Positions 1 through 7,005 of a DNA stretch of 13,049 bases are shown in pieces. Numbering within the stretch: the first letter of the stretch is position 1; each line of letters opens with the position of its first letter. This DNA comes from an uncultured Eubacteriales bacterium (GTDB lineage: Bacteria; Bacillota; Clostridia; Oscillospirales; CAG-272). Both the position numbers and the translations under genes were made by a program. The stretch is from assembly GCA_934477985.1 (NCBI GenBank), contig CAKSOR010000028.1, positions 1 to 13,049 on the forward strand, read 5' to 3'. The notes below the pieces were generated by a model. The model ran no database searches and was not told where the DNA came from. It was given only the letters and a program-made list of their open reading frames with translations.

Positions 1-782
1 CCTGAAGGAGATACGCCGTACCTCTCCTTATACGCCTTGCTGAAATAATACACGTCCGAGAACCCGACCATCGCCGCCGCCTCGCTTATATTATACTCCC
101 CGCTGCGGATTATCTCCCTTGCGCGCCCGAGTCTCAGTTCATTCCTGAACTTCACCGGCGACGTGCCTGTCCGCTCCTTGAACTCTCTCCTGAACGCCGA
201 TTCGCTGAGTCCGCAGAGTCTGGCGAGCTCACCCGCCGATTTCTCCGACTGGAAGTTCGCGTAGAGCCACATAACCGCTCCGCAGACGCTGGCGTACTTT
301 TTTCTCATATCCAGCGAGTCGGCGTCGATGCACAGGTAGCGTATCAGCTCCCAGAAAGCCGATATGCAGGCGTATATCCGTCCCGGCTCTTCGCCGATCC
401 AGAGCCCGTGCATGCGCTTATAGACCGACAGATACTTGCCCTCGCGGTCGTGGGCGACGATCTCAAGCTCCCCGCCGATCGATCTCAGCGCCGCGCAGCC
501 GTCATGCAGCGCGAAGACAACCGTATAATATTCTCCCGGCGCGCTCCAGACCGACTCATACTCGCAGTCGGTCGGAAGGTAGACAATATCGCCCGCAGAA
601 GCCGCTATCCGTCCGCGTCCGGTAGTGAAGACAATCTCGCCGAGCGTCACCATGAAGAGCCGCTCATACGGTTTCATGCCGCGTCCGCAGACGGTCGGGC
701 TCTCGGATGTGACGACGCCCTTTGACGCTCCGATCAGTTCGACGCCGAAGGTTCCGTTCTCGAGAATTTTGAAATCCGCCAT
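1..782 (-). CDS. AraC-family transcriptional regulator (C-terminus cut by window edge)
   Basis: DNA-binding transcription factor of the AraC/XylS family, probably controlling sugar genes. The frame is open from the ATG at 782 to the left edge (260 codons) with no stop seen, so only the last few residues are missing. The N-terminal part, about residues 1-100, looks like a cupin-type effector-binding domain (ASAGDIVYLPTDCEY is typical of the barrel). The C-terminal double helix-turn-helix is clear: SAGELARLCGLSESAFRREF at about 181-200, followed by ERTGTSPVKF, and a second unit at about 230-258 ending in YFSKAYKERYGVSP, the family signature. The start has an AAGGGAG ribosome binding site 8 nt upstream. 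The gene is divergent from the Gfo/Idh oxidoreductase at 913 with abutting promoters, so it most likely regulates that gene (inference). The ligand is unknown; a sugar is likely from context. Confidence 0.93.
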   Translation of the reverse strand, partial: MADFKILENGTFGVELIGASKGVVTSESPTVCGRGMKPYERLFMVTLGEIVFTTGRGRIAASAGDIVYLPTDCEYESVWSAPGEYYTVVFALHDGCAALRSIGGELEIVAHDREGKYLSVYKRMHGLWIGEEPGRIYACISAFWELIRYLCIDADSLDMRKKYASVCGAVMWLYANFQSEKSAGELARLCGLSESAFRREFKERTGTSPVKFRNELRLGRAREIIRSGEYNISEAAAMVGFSDVYYFSKAYKERYGVSPS

Positions 783-806
783 CAGACTCACTCCCTTTCT
801 GACAAT

Positions 807-835
807 ATTATACAAAGATTTGAGCGTTTTGTCCA
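807..835 (-). promoter_or_regulatory. Sigma-A promoter of the AraC-family regulator
   Basis: On the minus strand, -35 TGGACA (835-830) and -10 TATAAT (812-807) are separated by 17 nt. Transcription would start near 800, giving a leader of about 18 nt that still contains the ribosome binding site at 795-791. The -35 box directly abuts the -35 box of the divergent promoter at 836-863. Confidence 0.72.
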
Positions 836-863
836 TTGATTTTTTCGCCGAAAATAGTATAAT
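836..863 (+). promoter_or_regulatory. Sigma-A promoter of the Gfo/Idh oxidoreductase
   Basis: On the plus strand, -35 TTGATT (836-841) and -10 TATAAT (858-863) are separated by 16 nt, with a predicted start near 870. The -10 is perfect and the -35 weak, which would suit activation by a regulator such as the neighbouring AraC protein (inference). Confidence 0.65.
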
Positions 864-912
864 ATTTATACGCCGGTCTTGCCGGATGTCACAAAAAAGG
901 ATGGTAATCACA

Positions 913-2139
913 ATGAAACTGCGTATCGGAATAGTCGGTCTGGGGTATTTCTCGGACGACTTCATAAAGCTCTTCAGGATGCACCCGGATGTCGAGGAGG
1001 TCGCGGTCTGCGATCTTCTGCCCGAGCGCGTACAGGCTTCGATGGCAAAGCATAAGCTGACAAAGTCGTTCGCGTCCTACGAGGAGATGCTGAAGGACAA
1101 GTCGCTTAACTGCATCGGAGTCTTCACTCAGCGCCACCTGCACGCGAAGATGGTTCTCGACGCGCTCGACGCCGGAAAGCATGTCTACAGCGCCGTGCCG
1201 ATAGCCTGCACGGTTGAGGAGATCGCCGGGATACTCGAGAAGGTCAAGGAAAAGCACCTCATCTACATGATGGGCGAGACCTGCTACTACTACCCCTGCG
1301 CTATCTACTGCCGCGAGCAGTACAGGAAGGGCGGGTTCGGCGAATTCGTCTACGCCGAGACTCAGTACTACCACGATATCTGTGAGATGTACGGCGCGTT
1401 CAGGCACTCAGGCGGCGAGCACTGGCAGCGCGACGCGGGAATTCCGCCGATGTTCTACCCGACCCACTCGATCTCGATGGTCTTCTCGGCGATAAATCAG
1501 TACGCGACGAAGGTCTCCTGCATGGGACTTGACGACAGGGTCAGCCCGAAGAACTCGGACAATATCTACGGTGTCGGCAAGAACAACTGGGACAACCCCT
1601 TCTCGAACGAGACCGCTATCTTCCGCATGAGCGGCGGCGGAGTCGTCAGATGCAACGAGTTCAGGCGCGTAGGCATAAACAAGCCGTCGTCCTACATAAC
1701 CGCCTTCTACGGCGACGAGGGCTCGTATGAGTGCTCGGTGACAAAGCACACCTTCCAGCGCGGCGAGGCCTCCGGAAAAGCCACTCTCGAGGACGTCGGC
1801 GGACTCGTCAACACAATCCGCTACAACAACGAGCTTTCGGGCGACGGACTGACCGCTCCGGCTAACAGCGTCCGATATATCGAGGGCTACGCGAAGATTC
1901 AGAACCGCGAGAGACTTCCGGAGTGCTATCACGACCTGCTTCCGGCGTCGCATTACAACACGCACCCGTTCCTTGTCGACGACTTCTGCAAAGCGGTCGT
2001 TAACGACACGCTCCCGCCCTGCAACGCTTGGGAAGCGGCGAGATGGATGATTCCGGGGCTCATCGCGCACGAGTCGGCACTGAGAGGCGGAGAATTACTT
2101 GATATACCCGACTTCGGAAACGCCCCGGAATGGCATTAA
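913..2139 (+). CDS. Gfo/Idh/MocA-family NAD(P)-dependent oxidoreductase with non-canonical active-site motif
   Basis: Cytoplasmic dehydrogenase-fold protein of 408 residues, likely acting on a sugar, inositol or sugar-acid derivative. The N-terminal Rossmann fold starts with MKLRIGIVGLGYFSDD (G9-L-G11), followed by the family segment ALDAGKHVYSAVPIA at about residues 84-98. In most family members this segment reads GKHVxxEKP; here the E-K of EKP is A95-V96, so the usual catalytic lysine is absent. A histidine in FYPTHSISM (H185) sits where the C-terminal catalytic histidine is expected. Start choice: ATG 913 lies about 11 nt after AAGGA. An in-frame ATG at 901 abuts the purines and is less likely; the upstream extension to 625 runs antisense through the AraC gene. 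Transcribed alone from the promoter at 836-863 and ended by the terminator at 2387-2426. The substrate cannot be read from sequence. Confidence 0.9.
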   Translation: MKLRIGIVGLGYFSDDFIKLFRMHPDVEEVAVCDLLPERVQASMAKHKLTKSFASYEEMLKDKSLNCIGVFTQRHLHAKMVLDALDAGKHVYSAVPIACTVEEIAGILEKVKEKHLIYMMGETCYYYPCAIYCREQYRKGGFGEFVYAETQYYHDICEMYGAFRHSGGEHWQRDAGIPPMFYPTHSISMVFSAINQYATKVSCMGLDDRVSPKNSDNIYGVGKNNWDNPFSNETAIFRMSGGGVVRCNEFRRVGINKPSSYITAFYGDEGSYECSVTKHTFQRGEASGKATLEDVGGLVNTIRYNNELSGDGLTAPANSVRYIEGYAKIQNRERLPECYHDLLPASHYNTHPFLVDDFCKAVVNDTLPPCNAWEAARWMIPGLIAHESALRGGELLDIPDFGNAPEWH

Positions 2140-2207
2140 GTGCGCGATGTATTATTCACTATTCATTAATCACTATTCAATATTCATTTAAAAAGCAACC
2201 GATTTCA

Positions 2208-2238
2208 GCAAAGCAAAGCCATAGCAAAACCGGCTCAG
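2208..2238. repeat. Direct repeat, copy A (31 bp)
   Basis: Begins GCAAAGCAAA and ends AGCAAAACCGGCTCAG. Matches copy B (2365-2395) at 29 of 31 positions. Copy A lacks the partner arm that makes copy B part of a terminator hairpin. Confidence 0.8.
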
Positions 2239-2364
2239 TCTCGCTCCGCCTTGCGTCGCTCGAAGTAAGAAGTAAGAGTGAAGAGTGAAGAAGTAGATGT
2301 AGTTTACAAACGCGGAGCTCTTGGTTCCGCGCCAGCGCGTCTCGCTCAGTCAGTAAGTGGTTTG

Positions 2365-2395
2365 GCAAAGCAAAACAATAGCAAAACCGGCTCAG
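2365..2395. repeat. Direct repeat, copy B (31 bp), overlapping the terminator stem
   Basis: Second copy of the repeat at 2208-2238, two mismatches. Its last nine bases, CCGGCTCAG, form the 5' arm of the terminator hairpin at 2387-2416. Confidence 0.8.
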
Positions 2396-2426
2396 GGTTT
2401 AGTTTCCCTGAGCCGGACGTTTTTTT
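2387..2426 (+). terminator. Rho-independent terminator, probably bidirectional
   Basis: Perfect 11 bp stem CCGGCTCAGGG (2387-2397) / CCCTGAGCCGG (2406-2416), an 8 nt loop, then ACG and seven T (2420-2426). It ends the oxidoreductase transcript. On the opposite strand the stem is followed by TTTTGCTATTGTTTTG, so it may also end the GH38 transcript. Confidence 0.85.
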
Positions 2427-2477
2427 ATTGAATATTGAAGAGTGAATAATGAATAATGATTAATACACGGGCTTATA

Positions 2478-5400
2478 TCACTTCAGCTTAATCGTTACGA
2501 TCTCAAAGCCCGTGACATCGAGGACGATATCGCCGCCCGCGTCGACCTCAAGCTCCCTCAGCTCATTCTCCTGGAGATCGCAGAGATAAGCCTTCTCAAA
2601 CTTCAGGTCGGTCGAGACGAAGACGCGTCCGCACTGGTTCTTGTACTCGTAGAGACGCAGGATCGTGTCGTTTCCGTCCTCCGACTCCTTGATCGTCTCG
2701 CAGATAACGTGGTCGCCGCTCAGCGTGACAGCCGACCAGCGCTCAGGAAGCTCCGAGGTCTCTCCGGTCGCCTTCACAGCCGTCAGCGGGTAGTTCAGGT
2801 AATAAGCGTACTTCGCGGTCCGGGAGTCAGTCAGTCTGCCGCTGTGCGGGCAGATCGAGTAGGTGAAGCTCATCTCGCCCTGGTCAGCCTCGGGGTTCGG
2901 GTAAGTACCGCACTTGAGGAGCGACAGCGTGATCGTGCCGTTGTGGATGTCGTGACCGTACTTGCAGTCGTTGATGATCGAGACGCCGTAGCCGCCGTCC
3001 GAGAGATCGGCGTACTTCTGCGCGCAGACCTCGAACTTCGCCTTGTCCCAGCTCGTGTTGAAGTGAGTCGGGCGCTCGATTGTACCGAACTGAATCTCAT
3101 AGGTAGCCTTGTCCGAGTTGATGGTCGTCGGGAAAGCCGCCTTGACCATGACGTGGTGCTGGTGCCAGTCGGCGGTCGTCTCGAAGTCGATCTTGTCAAA
3201 GCAGTCCCAGAACCAGATAGTCTGGGTGATCTTCGACTGCTTATAGGGTCTGACGAGCTTTATTCCGTGTCTCGCTCCGTCGTTTACCTCCTCGACCGAC
3301 TCGAGCGCGGTGAGCGCGATGTACTTCTCGGTCGAGTACGCCTGCCACTCCCAGTTGTCGTAGGTGTCGGGCTGATCGGCGTAGAGTCTGATTTCGTTGG
3401 CGACAGTGCCGGGCTTCACGATCTCGCGGCTGTTCAGCTTGTCGAAGAGCGAGACGATCTGCCAGCTCTCGTCAAACTTCACGGTGAAGCTGTCGGTCTC
3501 GACGGTGTGACCGCTCACCTCGACGTGGTTGTCGGTGAAGAAGGTGTCGGTGAGCGTATAGCCCTTGGACGGAATGTCGTCGACTATAGCCGTTTTGCCG
3601 TCGACCTTTACCGGGAAGCTGCCCTCGAACGAATGCGGGTTGAAGACCACATAGCCCTTATTTTTGTCGAGCTTCGACGCGATAGCGGTCTTAGCGCCGC
3701 CTGCGACCTTCTGACCGATGCTCTTTATCTCGGCGTAGTCTATGTCGCACTGATCGTAGACCGGCTTTATCGACGAGCCCGGGATGATGTCGTGGAACTG
3801 GTTTGTGAGAATCATCTCCCAGCCGCGGTGGAGCTCAGCCTTCGGGAACTCAGTTCCGAGGAGCGCCTTTTCGGCGACCGCGAGAGCCTCGGCGTCCTGA
3901 TAGAGGAACTCGGACTGGCGGTTGTTCTTCTTGTTCTTTGCGATCGAGGTGTAAGTGCCGCGGTGGAACTCGAGGTAGAGCTCGCCCTGCCACTCGGGAA
4001 GGCGCGGATTGTTTTCGATCTTCTTCTCGAGGCGCTTCAGGAAGTCGCCGGCGAAATCAATCTTGAAGAGCGGAGCGCCCGGAACTCCCTTGGCGGAGCG
4101 TCTGCCGAGCTCGAGCATCTCAGCGGTGGGTCCTCCGCCGCCGTCTCCGAAGCCGAAGGTCACGATAGCCTCGTTGTTGAGGTCCTTCTGCTGATAGCGG
4201 TTATAAGTACCCGAGATCATCTGCGCGTTGGTGTTAGCGACATATGTGGTTCCGTTGGTGGGATTGCCGGAGCGGTTCTGATCCTGCGCGGTGAGGAAGT
4301 AGGAGTTGATCTCAGTGCCGTCGATTCCCTTCCACGCGAAGGTGTCGTAGGGCATCATGTTGGTGTCGTTCCAGCTTATCTTGGAGGTGACGAACCAGTC
4401 GACGCCCGACTTCTTCAGAATCTGCGGAAGGGCGGCGGAATAGCCGAACACGTCGGGCAGCCAGAGAACGCGGTTCTCTACGCCGAACTCTTCCTTGAAG
4501 AAGCGCTTGCCGTACATGACCTGTCTTACGAGGCTCTCGCCCGAGGAGAGGTTGCAGTCAGCCTCGACCCACATAGCGCCCTCGCACTCCCAGCGGCCGT
4601 CCTTTATGCGCTCCTTGACGCGCTCGTAGACCTCGGGAGCTTCCTCCTTGAGATCCTTGTAGAGGAGCGCCTGGCTCGACATGAACTTGTATTCGGGGTA
4701 TCTGTCCATCAGCTCGAGGACAGTCGAGAAGGAGCGCTGAACCTTCTCGCGGGTCTGCCTGAGAGTCCAGAGCCACGCGCAGTCGATGTGGGTGTGACCG
4801 ATGCCGATAGTGGTCGGAGCGTCGGAACCGCGCTCGGTCGAGCAGTACTTGCCGTAGAACTCGTCCTCGATGAAGGCGCGCGCGGCTTTCACCGACTCAA
4901 AGAACTCGGGGCTGCCGATCTCGAGGAGATCGAGCATAGAGACGGTCATGTCGAGGTACTTGAGAATCTCGGCGTACTCGCGGGAAGCGGTGTGGAGATA
5001 GTCGAGCATCTGGAAGGGGAACTGGATGTCGTAGAAGAGCTGGTCGCAGTCGACGTTGACGTTTGCGAGCTGAACGAAGAGTCTGGCACAGGGGATCATC
5101 GCGCCGGTGTAGCCGTAGAGGAAGACATCGTGGTGAGTGCCGTCGAGGCAGACGAAGGTGTGGTTGGTGTCGAGACCCTGGCGCATTACGCCGTCGATGT
5201 AGGCGATGAACTGCGGGTTGCCGGCGTCCCAGCCGGTCTTGTCGGTCTTGACGAGGAGTCTCACGGGAGCTTTCCGCATGCACTCGGGCACGTCGAGCGT
5301 GAAGTGGAACCAGGCGTGCGTGTCGTCGCCCGAGCCCCAGGTGTCGCCCGATCTGAAGGGAGTGAAGTCGCTGAGAGCCGGAGGAGTGTTGGACTCCTTG

Positions 5401-5507
5401 TAGCCGACGGGGCAGGAGGTGATGCCCTCGACGTCGCGGATGTTTGAGAGCCGCTGAGAGTCGATGAGCTCAAGGTACTTTTTGACCTTGCGGTAAGATG
5501 TATTCAT
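2478..5507 (-). CDS. Alpha-mannosidase, glycoside hydrolase family 38
   Basis: Retaining, zinc-dependent alpha-mannosidase of 1009 residues, near the usual 1000-1050 of bacterial GH38 enzymes, cleaving alpha-mannosyl residues from oligosaccharides. The hallmark motifs are visible: GIGHTHIDCAWLW with zinc-ligand candidates H238/D242, LWLPDVFGYSAALPQI with the nucleophile D352, GFGDGGGGPT at about 452-461, the HRGTYTS segment near 515, and NQFHDIIPGSS with the third zinc-ligand histidine H572. The N-terminal ~230 residues form the lead-in domain and residues from about 620 the beta-sandwich region. There is no signal peptide or membrane segment, so it acts in the cytoplasm on imported glycans. 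The ATG at 5507 has an AAAGGAAA ribosome binding site about 9 nt upstream. It has its own strong promoter (5545-5573), is divergent from the esterase, and ends convergent to the oxidoreductase. The exact linkage preference is unknown. Confidence 0.95.
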   Translation of the reverse strand: MNTSYRKVKKYLELIDSQRLSNIRDVEGITSCPVGYKESNTPPALSDFTPFRSGDTWGSGDDTHAWFHFTLDVPECMRKAPVRLLVKTDKTGWDAGNPQFIAYIDGVMRQGLDTNHTFVCLDGTHHDVFLYGYTGAMIPCARLFVQLANVNVDCDQLFYDIQFPFQMLDYLHTASREYAEILKYLDMTVSMLDLLEIGSPEFFESVKAARAFIEDEFYGKYCSTERGSDAPTTIGIGHTHIDCAWLWTLRQTREKVQRSFSTVLELMDRYPEYKFMSSQALLYKDLKEEAPEVYERVKERIKDGRWECEGAMWVEADCNLSSGESLVRQVMYGKRFFKEEFGVENRVLWLPDVFGYSAALPQILKKSGVDWFVTSKISWNDTNMMPYDTFAWKGIDGTEINSYFLTAQDQNRSGNPTNGTTYVANTNAQMISGTYNRYQQKDLNNEAIVTFGFGDGGGGPTAEMLELGRRSAKGVPGAPLFKIDFAGDFLKRLEKKIENNPRLPEWQGELYLEFHRGTYTSIAKNKKNNRQSEFLYQDAEALAVAEKALLGTEFPKAELHRGWEMILTNQFHDIIPGSSIKPVYDQCDIDYAEIKSIGQKVAGGAKTAIASKLDKNKGYVVFNPHSFEGSFPVKVDGKTAIVDDIPSKGYTLTDTFFTDNHVEVSGHTVETDSFTVKFDESWQIVSLFDKLNSREIVKPGTVANEIRLYADQPDTYDNWEWQAYSTEKYIALTALESVEEVNDGARHGIKLVRPYKQSKITQTIWFWDCFDKIDFETTADWHQHHVMVKAAFPTTINSDKATYEIQFGTIERPTHFNTSWDKAKFEVCAQKYADLSDGGYGVSIINDCKYGHDIHNGTITLSLLKCGTYPNPEADQGEMSFTYSICPHSGRLTDSRTAKYAYYLNYPLTAVKATGETSELPERWSAVTLSGDHVICETIKESEDGNDTILRLYEYKNQCGRVFVSTDLKFEKAYLCDLQENELRELEVDAGGDIVLDVTGFEIVTIKLK

Positions 5508-5544
5508 TTGAGAATATTTCCTTTCTTTTTTATGGTGTCGTACT

Positions 5545-5573
5545 ATTATACACTATATGATGTGGTTTGTCAA
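5545..5573 (-). promoter_or_regulatory. Consensus sigma-A promoter of the GH38 gene
   Basis: Minus strand: -35 TTGACA (5573-5568), exactly 17 nt, -10 TATAAT (5550-5545). Both boxes are perfect; the predicted leader to the ATG is about 30 nt. A promoter this strong suggests control by repression rather than activation (inference). Confidence 0.88.
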
Positions 5574-5586
5574 GAGGGAATCGTCC

Positions 5587-5610
5587 GACTTTTTCAGACT
5601 TTTTTCAGAC
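5587..5610. repeat. Tandem GACTTTTT(T)CA repeat in the divergent intergenic region
   Basis: Two adjacent units, GACTTTTTCA (5587-5596) and GACTTTTTTCA (5597-5607), followed by GAC. GTCCG (5583-5587) and CGGAC (5613-5617) bracket them as a short inverted repeat. A possible regulator site just upstream of the GH38 -35 box; function unproven. Confidence 0.45.
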
Positions 5611-5669
5611 GCCGGACAGTCCTGTATTCGTCGACCTGAAAATGCAAAAAAAGCGCACATAACGTTCAG

Positions 5670-5702
5670 AATCGCAACGAATATATATTCATGATCGCGA
5701 TT
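5670..5702. promoter_or_regulatory. Candidate operator dyad upstream of the esterase promoter
   Basis: A perfect 12 bp palindrome GAATATATATTC (5679-5690) is nested within outer inverted arms AATCGC (5670-5675) and GCGATT (5697-5702), whose centre is offset by 1.5 bp. It ends 13 bp before the esterase -35 box, a position suited to a regulator of the divergent pair. No protein is assigned. Confidence 0.4.
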
Positions 5703-5715
5703 TGTGTGTTCATTA

Positions 5716-5744
5716 TTGACAAATCGCTGTTTTGGTGGTATAAT
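5716..5744 (+). promoter_or_regulatory. Consensus sigma-A promoter with extended -10, esterase gene
   Basis: -35 TTGACA (5716-5721), 17 nt spacer, -10 TATAAT (5739-5744), preceded by TGG so that the -10 is of the extended TGnTATAAT type. Predicted start near 5751, giving a leader of about 36 nt with GAAAGGAAA before the ATG at 5787. Confidence 0.88.
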
Positions 5745-5786
5745 ATTCTGACCGCAAAAATCTGTCCACACGAAAGGAAACACAAA

Positions 5787-6962
5787 ATGTCAGAAATAAA
5801 ACCACAGAACGCCGGACTGCTCCTCGGGCGCGGTCTTGAGTTCTTCCATCACGATTCCGAGCCCGAATGGGGCTACGCGAAGCCGCAGCGCGACACCTTC
5901 GCCGTGCTTCATCCGGAGAACGAACAGGCGGGCGGAAAGTATCCGCTCTACGTCGTCTTCCACTCGGCGGGACACGATGTCTACTCCTGCATCGGCTGCA
6001 CCTGGGCGAAGGGAAATCACGACATTTATCACGCGCCCGCGGGGATGTTCGCCCTGTACCTCGATTGCCGCGCGAACTCGCTGACCGGTACCGACTGGTG
6101 GTGGGGCGGAATCGACGCGCACGGCGGCGGAGACCCGGCAAAGGGCGGACAGTCGCTCCAGCCGGTCGAGAAGCGCGTCATGGCGACGATAGACTGGGTC
6201 ATGGAGAATTACCCGATCGACAGTGAACGCGTCTACGCGGTCGGAAACTCGATGGGCGGAAGCGGCGCGCTCGGAATCGCGATGCGGCGCGGCGACATTT
6301 TCGCGGCGGTGAAGGTGAACGTCCCGGCGGGTGTCAGGCACTTCGCTGACAGATGCGGTCTTGACGGTGAAGCCCCGGAGACTCTGCCGGAGATGCCGCT
6401 GCTTGTCGACTACTCGGCGCAGAACGACGGCTGGTCGGAGGGGCACGGGATACTCTATCGCGGCATGCGCGAGAAGAAGTACGCGCTCATCGGCTACTGG
6501 GGCAATTTCGGTCACGCGAACAACAACGAGGTTATGGAGAAGGAGAACGATCTCATCCACTCGTTTGACATCTTCACGGTGAAAAAGAACGAGGCGTATC
6601 CGGTCTTCACGAACGCGTCGACCGACGACGCAGACCCCTGGGAGCAGGACATAAAGTCGACGGCGGCCGGGCAGGTCAACTCGTTCTTCCGTTGGAGAGT
6701 GCTCGAGGACAGCGCGGACATCTTCAGAATCGAGTTAAGGCTTTTAAGGCAGGACGAGTGGAAGTCGAGAGTGGAATTCCCGCTTGAGTCGACCGCTGAC
6801 GTTTCGCTGAGGAGACTTCAGAGGTTCGCTAAGGAAGGCGATCTGAGCTGGAGCTTCGGCGGCGCGTTTGGTAAGGCTGAGGTCGCGCCGGACGGCAGAG
6901 TCGACATAGGGCGACTGACAATCACGACCGGGCCGGTTGAGCTCGTACTGAAGCACAACTGA
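5787..6962 (+). CDS. Alpha/beta-hydrolase, putative carbohydrate esterase
   Basis: Serine hydrolase of 391 residues with an esterase/peptidase S9-like fold. The nucleophile elbow is VYAVGNSMGGSGA (GxSxG, S155). The likely acid is D214 in AQNDGWS and the likely base H243 in NFGHANN, giving Ser-Asp-His in the expected order. LYVVFHSAGHDV at about 54-65 is the strand and turn that usually forms the oxyanion hole. Residues beyond about 285 form an extra C-terminal domain rich in beta strand. No signal peptide: the true start is ATG 5787 after GAAAGGAAA, since the longer reading from 5691 would place the promoter inside the gene. Its divergent pairing with the GH38 mannosidase suggests removal of acetyl or other acyl groups from mannose-containing oligosaccharides (inference). 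A peptidase or other ester substrate is possible. Confidence 0.85.
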   Translation: MSEIKPQNAGLLLGRGLEFFHHDSEPEWGYAKPQRDTFAVLHPENEQAGGKYPLYVVFHSAGHDVYSCIGCTWAKGNHDIYHAPAGMFALYLDCRANSLTGTDWWWGGIDAHGGGDPAKGGQSLQPVEKRVMATIDWVMENYPIDSERVYAVGNSMGGSGALGIAMRRGDIFAAVKVNVPAGVRHFADRCGLDGEAPETLPEMPLLVDYSAQNDGWSEGHGILYRGMREKKYALIGYWGNFGHANNNEVMEKENDLIHSFDIFTVKKNEAYPVFTNASTDDADPWEQDIKSTAAGQVNSFFRWRVLEDSADIFRIELRLLRQDEWKSRVEFPLESTADVSLRRLQRFAKEGDLSWSFGGAFGKAEVAPDGRVDIGRLTITTGPVELVLKHN

Positions 6963-6967
6963 ACGAA

Positions 6968-7000
6968 ATCACCCACGCCGGAAGGCGCGGGTGATGTTTT
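6968..7000 (+). terminator. Hairpin terminator between convergent genes
   Basis: ATCACCCACGCC (6968-6979) pairs with GGCGCGGGTGAT (6984-6995) with one A/C mismatch around a GGAA tetraloop, followed by GTTTTA. It lies directly after the esterase stop (6962). The T-tract is short, so efficiency is uncertain. Confidence 0.72.
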
Positions 7001-7005
7001 ATGCT

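Larger units (their letters stand above)
2147..2468. mobile_element. MITE-like non-coding repeat element with 41 bp imperfect inverted ends
   Basis: The gene-free stretch between the two convergent stop codons (2139 and 2478) is almost filled by this element. Its left end, 2147-2187, matches the reverse complement of 2468-2428 at 35 of 41 positions without a gap; both arms are built from ATTCA/ATTAAT units. Inside are a 31 bp direct repeat (2208-2238, 2365-2395), a small hairpin CGCGGA/TCCGCG (2311-2316 with 2326-2331), a purine-rich AAGTAAGAAGTAAGAGTGAAG stretch near 2265, and a strong terminator hairpin. No transposase and no convincing coding sequence is present, and no clear target-site duplication is visible. 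This fits a non-autonomous miniature element, but the mobility and copy number are inference. Confidence 0.5.

Noticed and set aside
625..912. N-terminal extension of the oxidoreductase to ATG 625
   Set aside because: It would run antisense through the AraC gene and through both promoters; family alignment and ribosome binding site place the start at 913 (or 901).
889..2070. Two consecutive minus-strand open frames (889-1407 and 1408-2070) opposite the oxidoreductase
   Set aside because: Shadow frames of the Gfo/Idh gene with no recognisable domain; the plus strand has the promoter, ribosome binding site and Rossmann motif.
2177..2368. 63-codon minus-strand open frame inside the intergenic repeat element
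   Set aside because: Composed of repeat sequence, includes the direct repeat and hairpin, and lacks a ribosome binding site; most likely an artefact frame.
2147..2468. Possible CRISPR array or insertion sequence in the repeat-rich intergenic region
   Set aside because: Only two copies of a 31 bp direct repeat 157 bp apart, with no regular spacers, no cas genes and no transposase.
2709..5447. Very long open frame (912 codons) on the plus strand opposite the GH38 gene
   Set aside because: It is the antisense shadow of a GC3-rich gene: composition is extreme (Val, Leu, Glu, Arg, Ala), there is no ribosome binding site or known motif, and the minus strand has full GH38 catalytic motifs.
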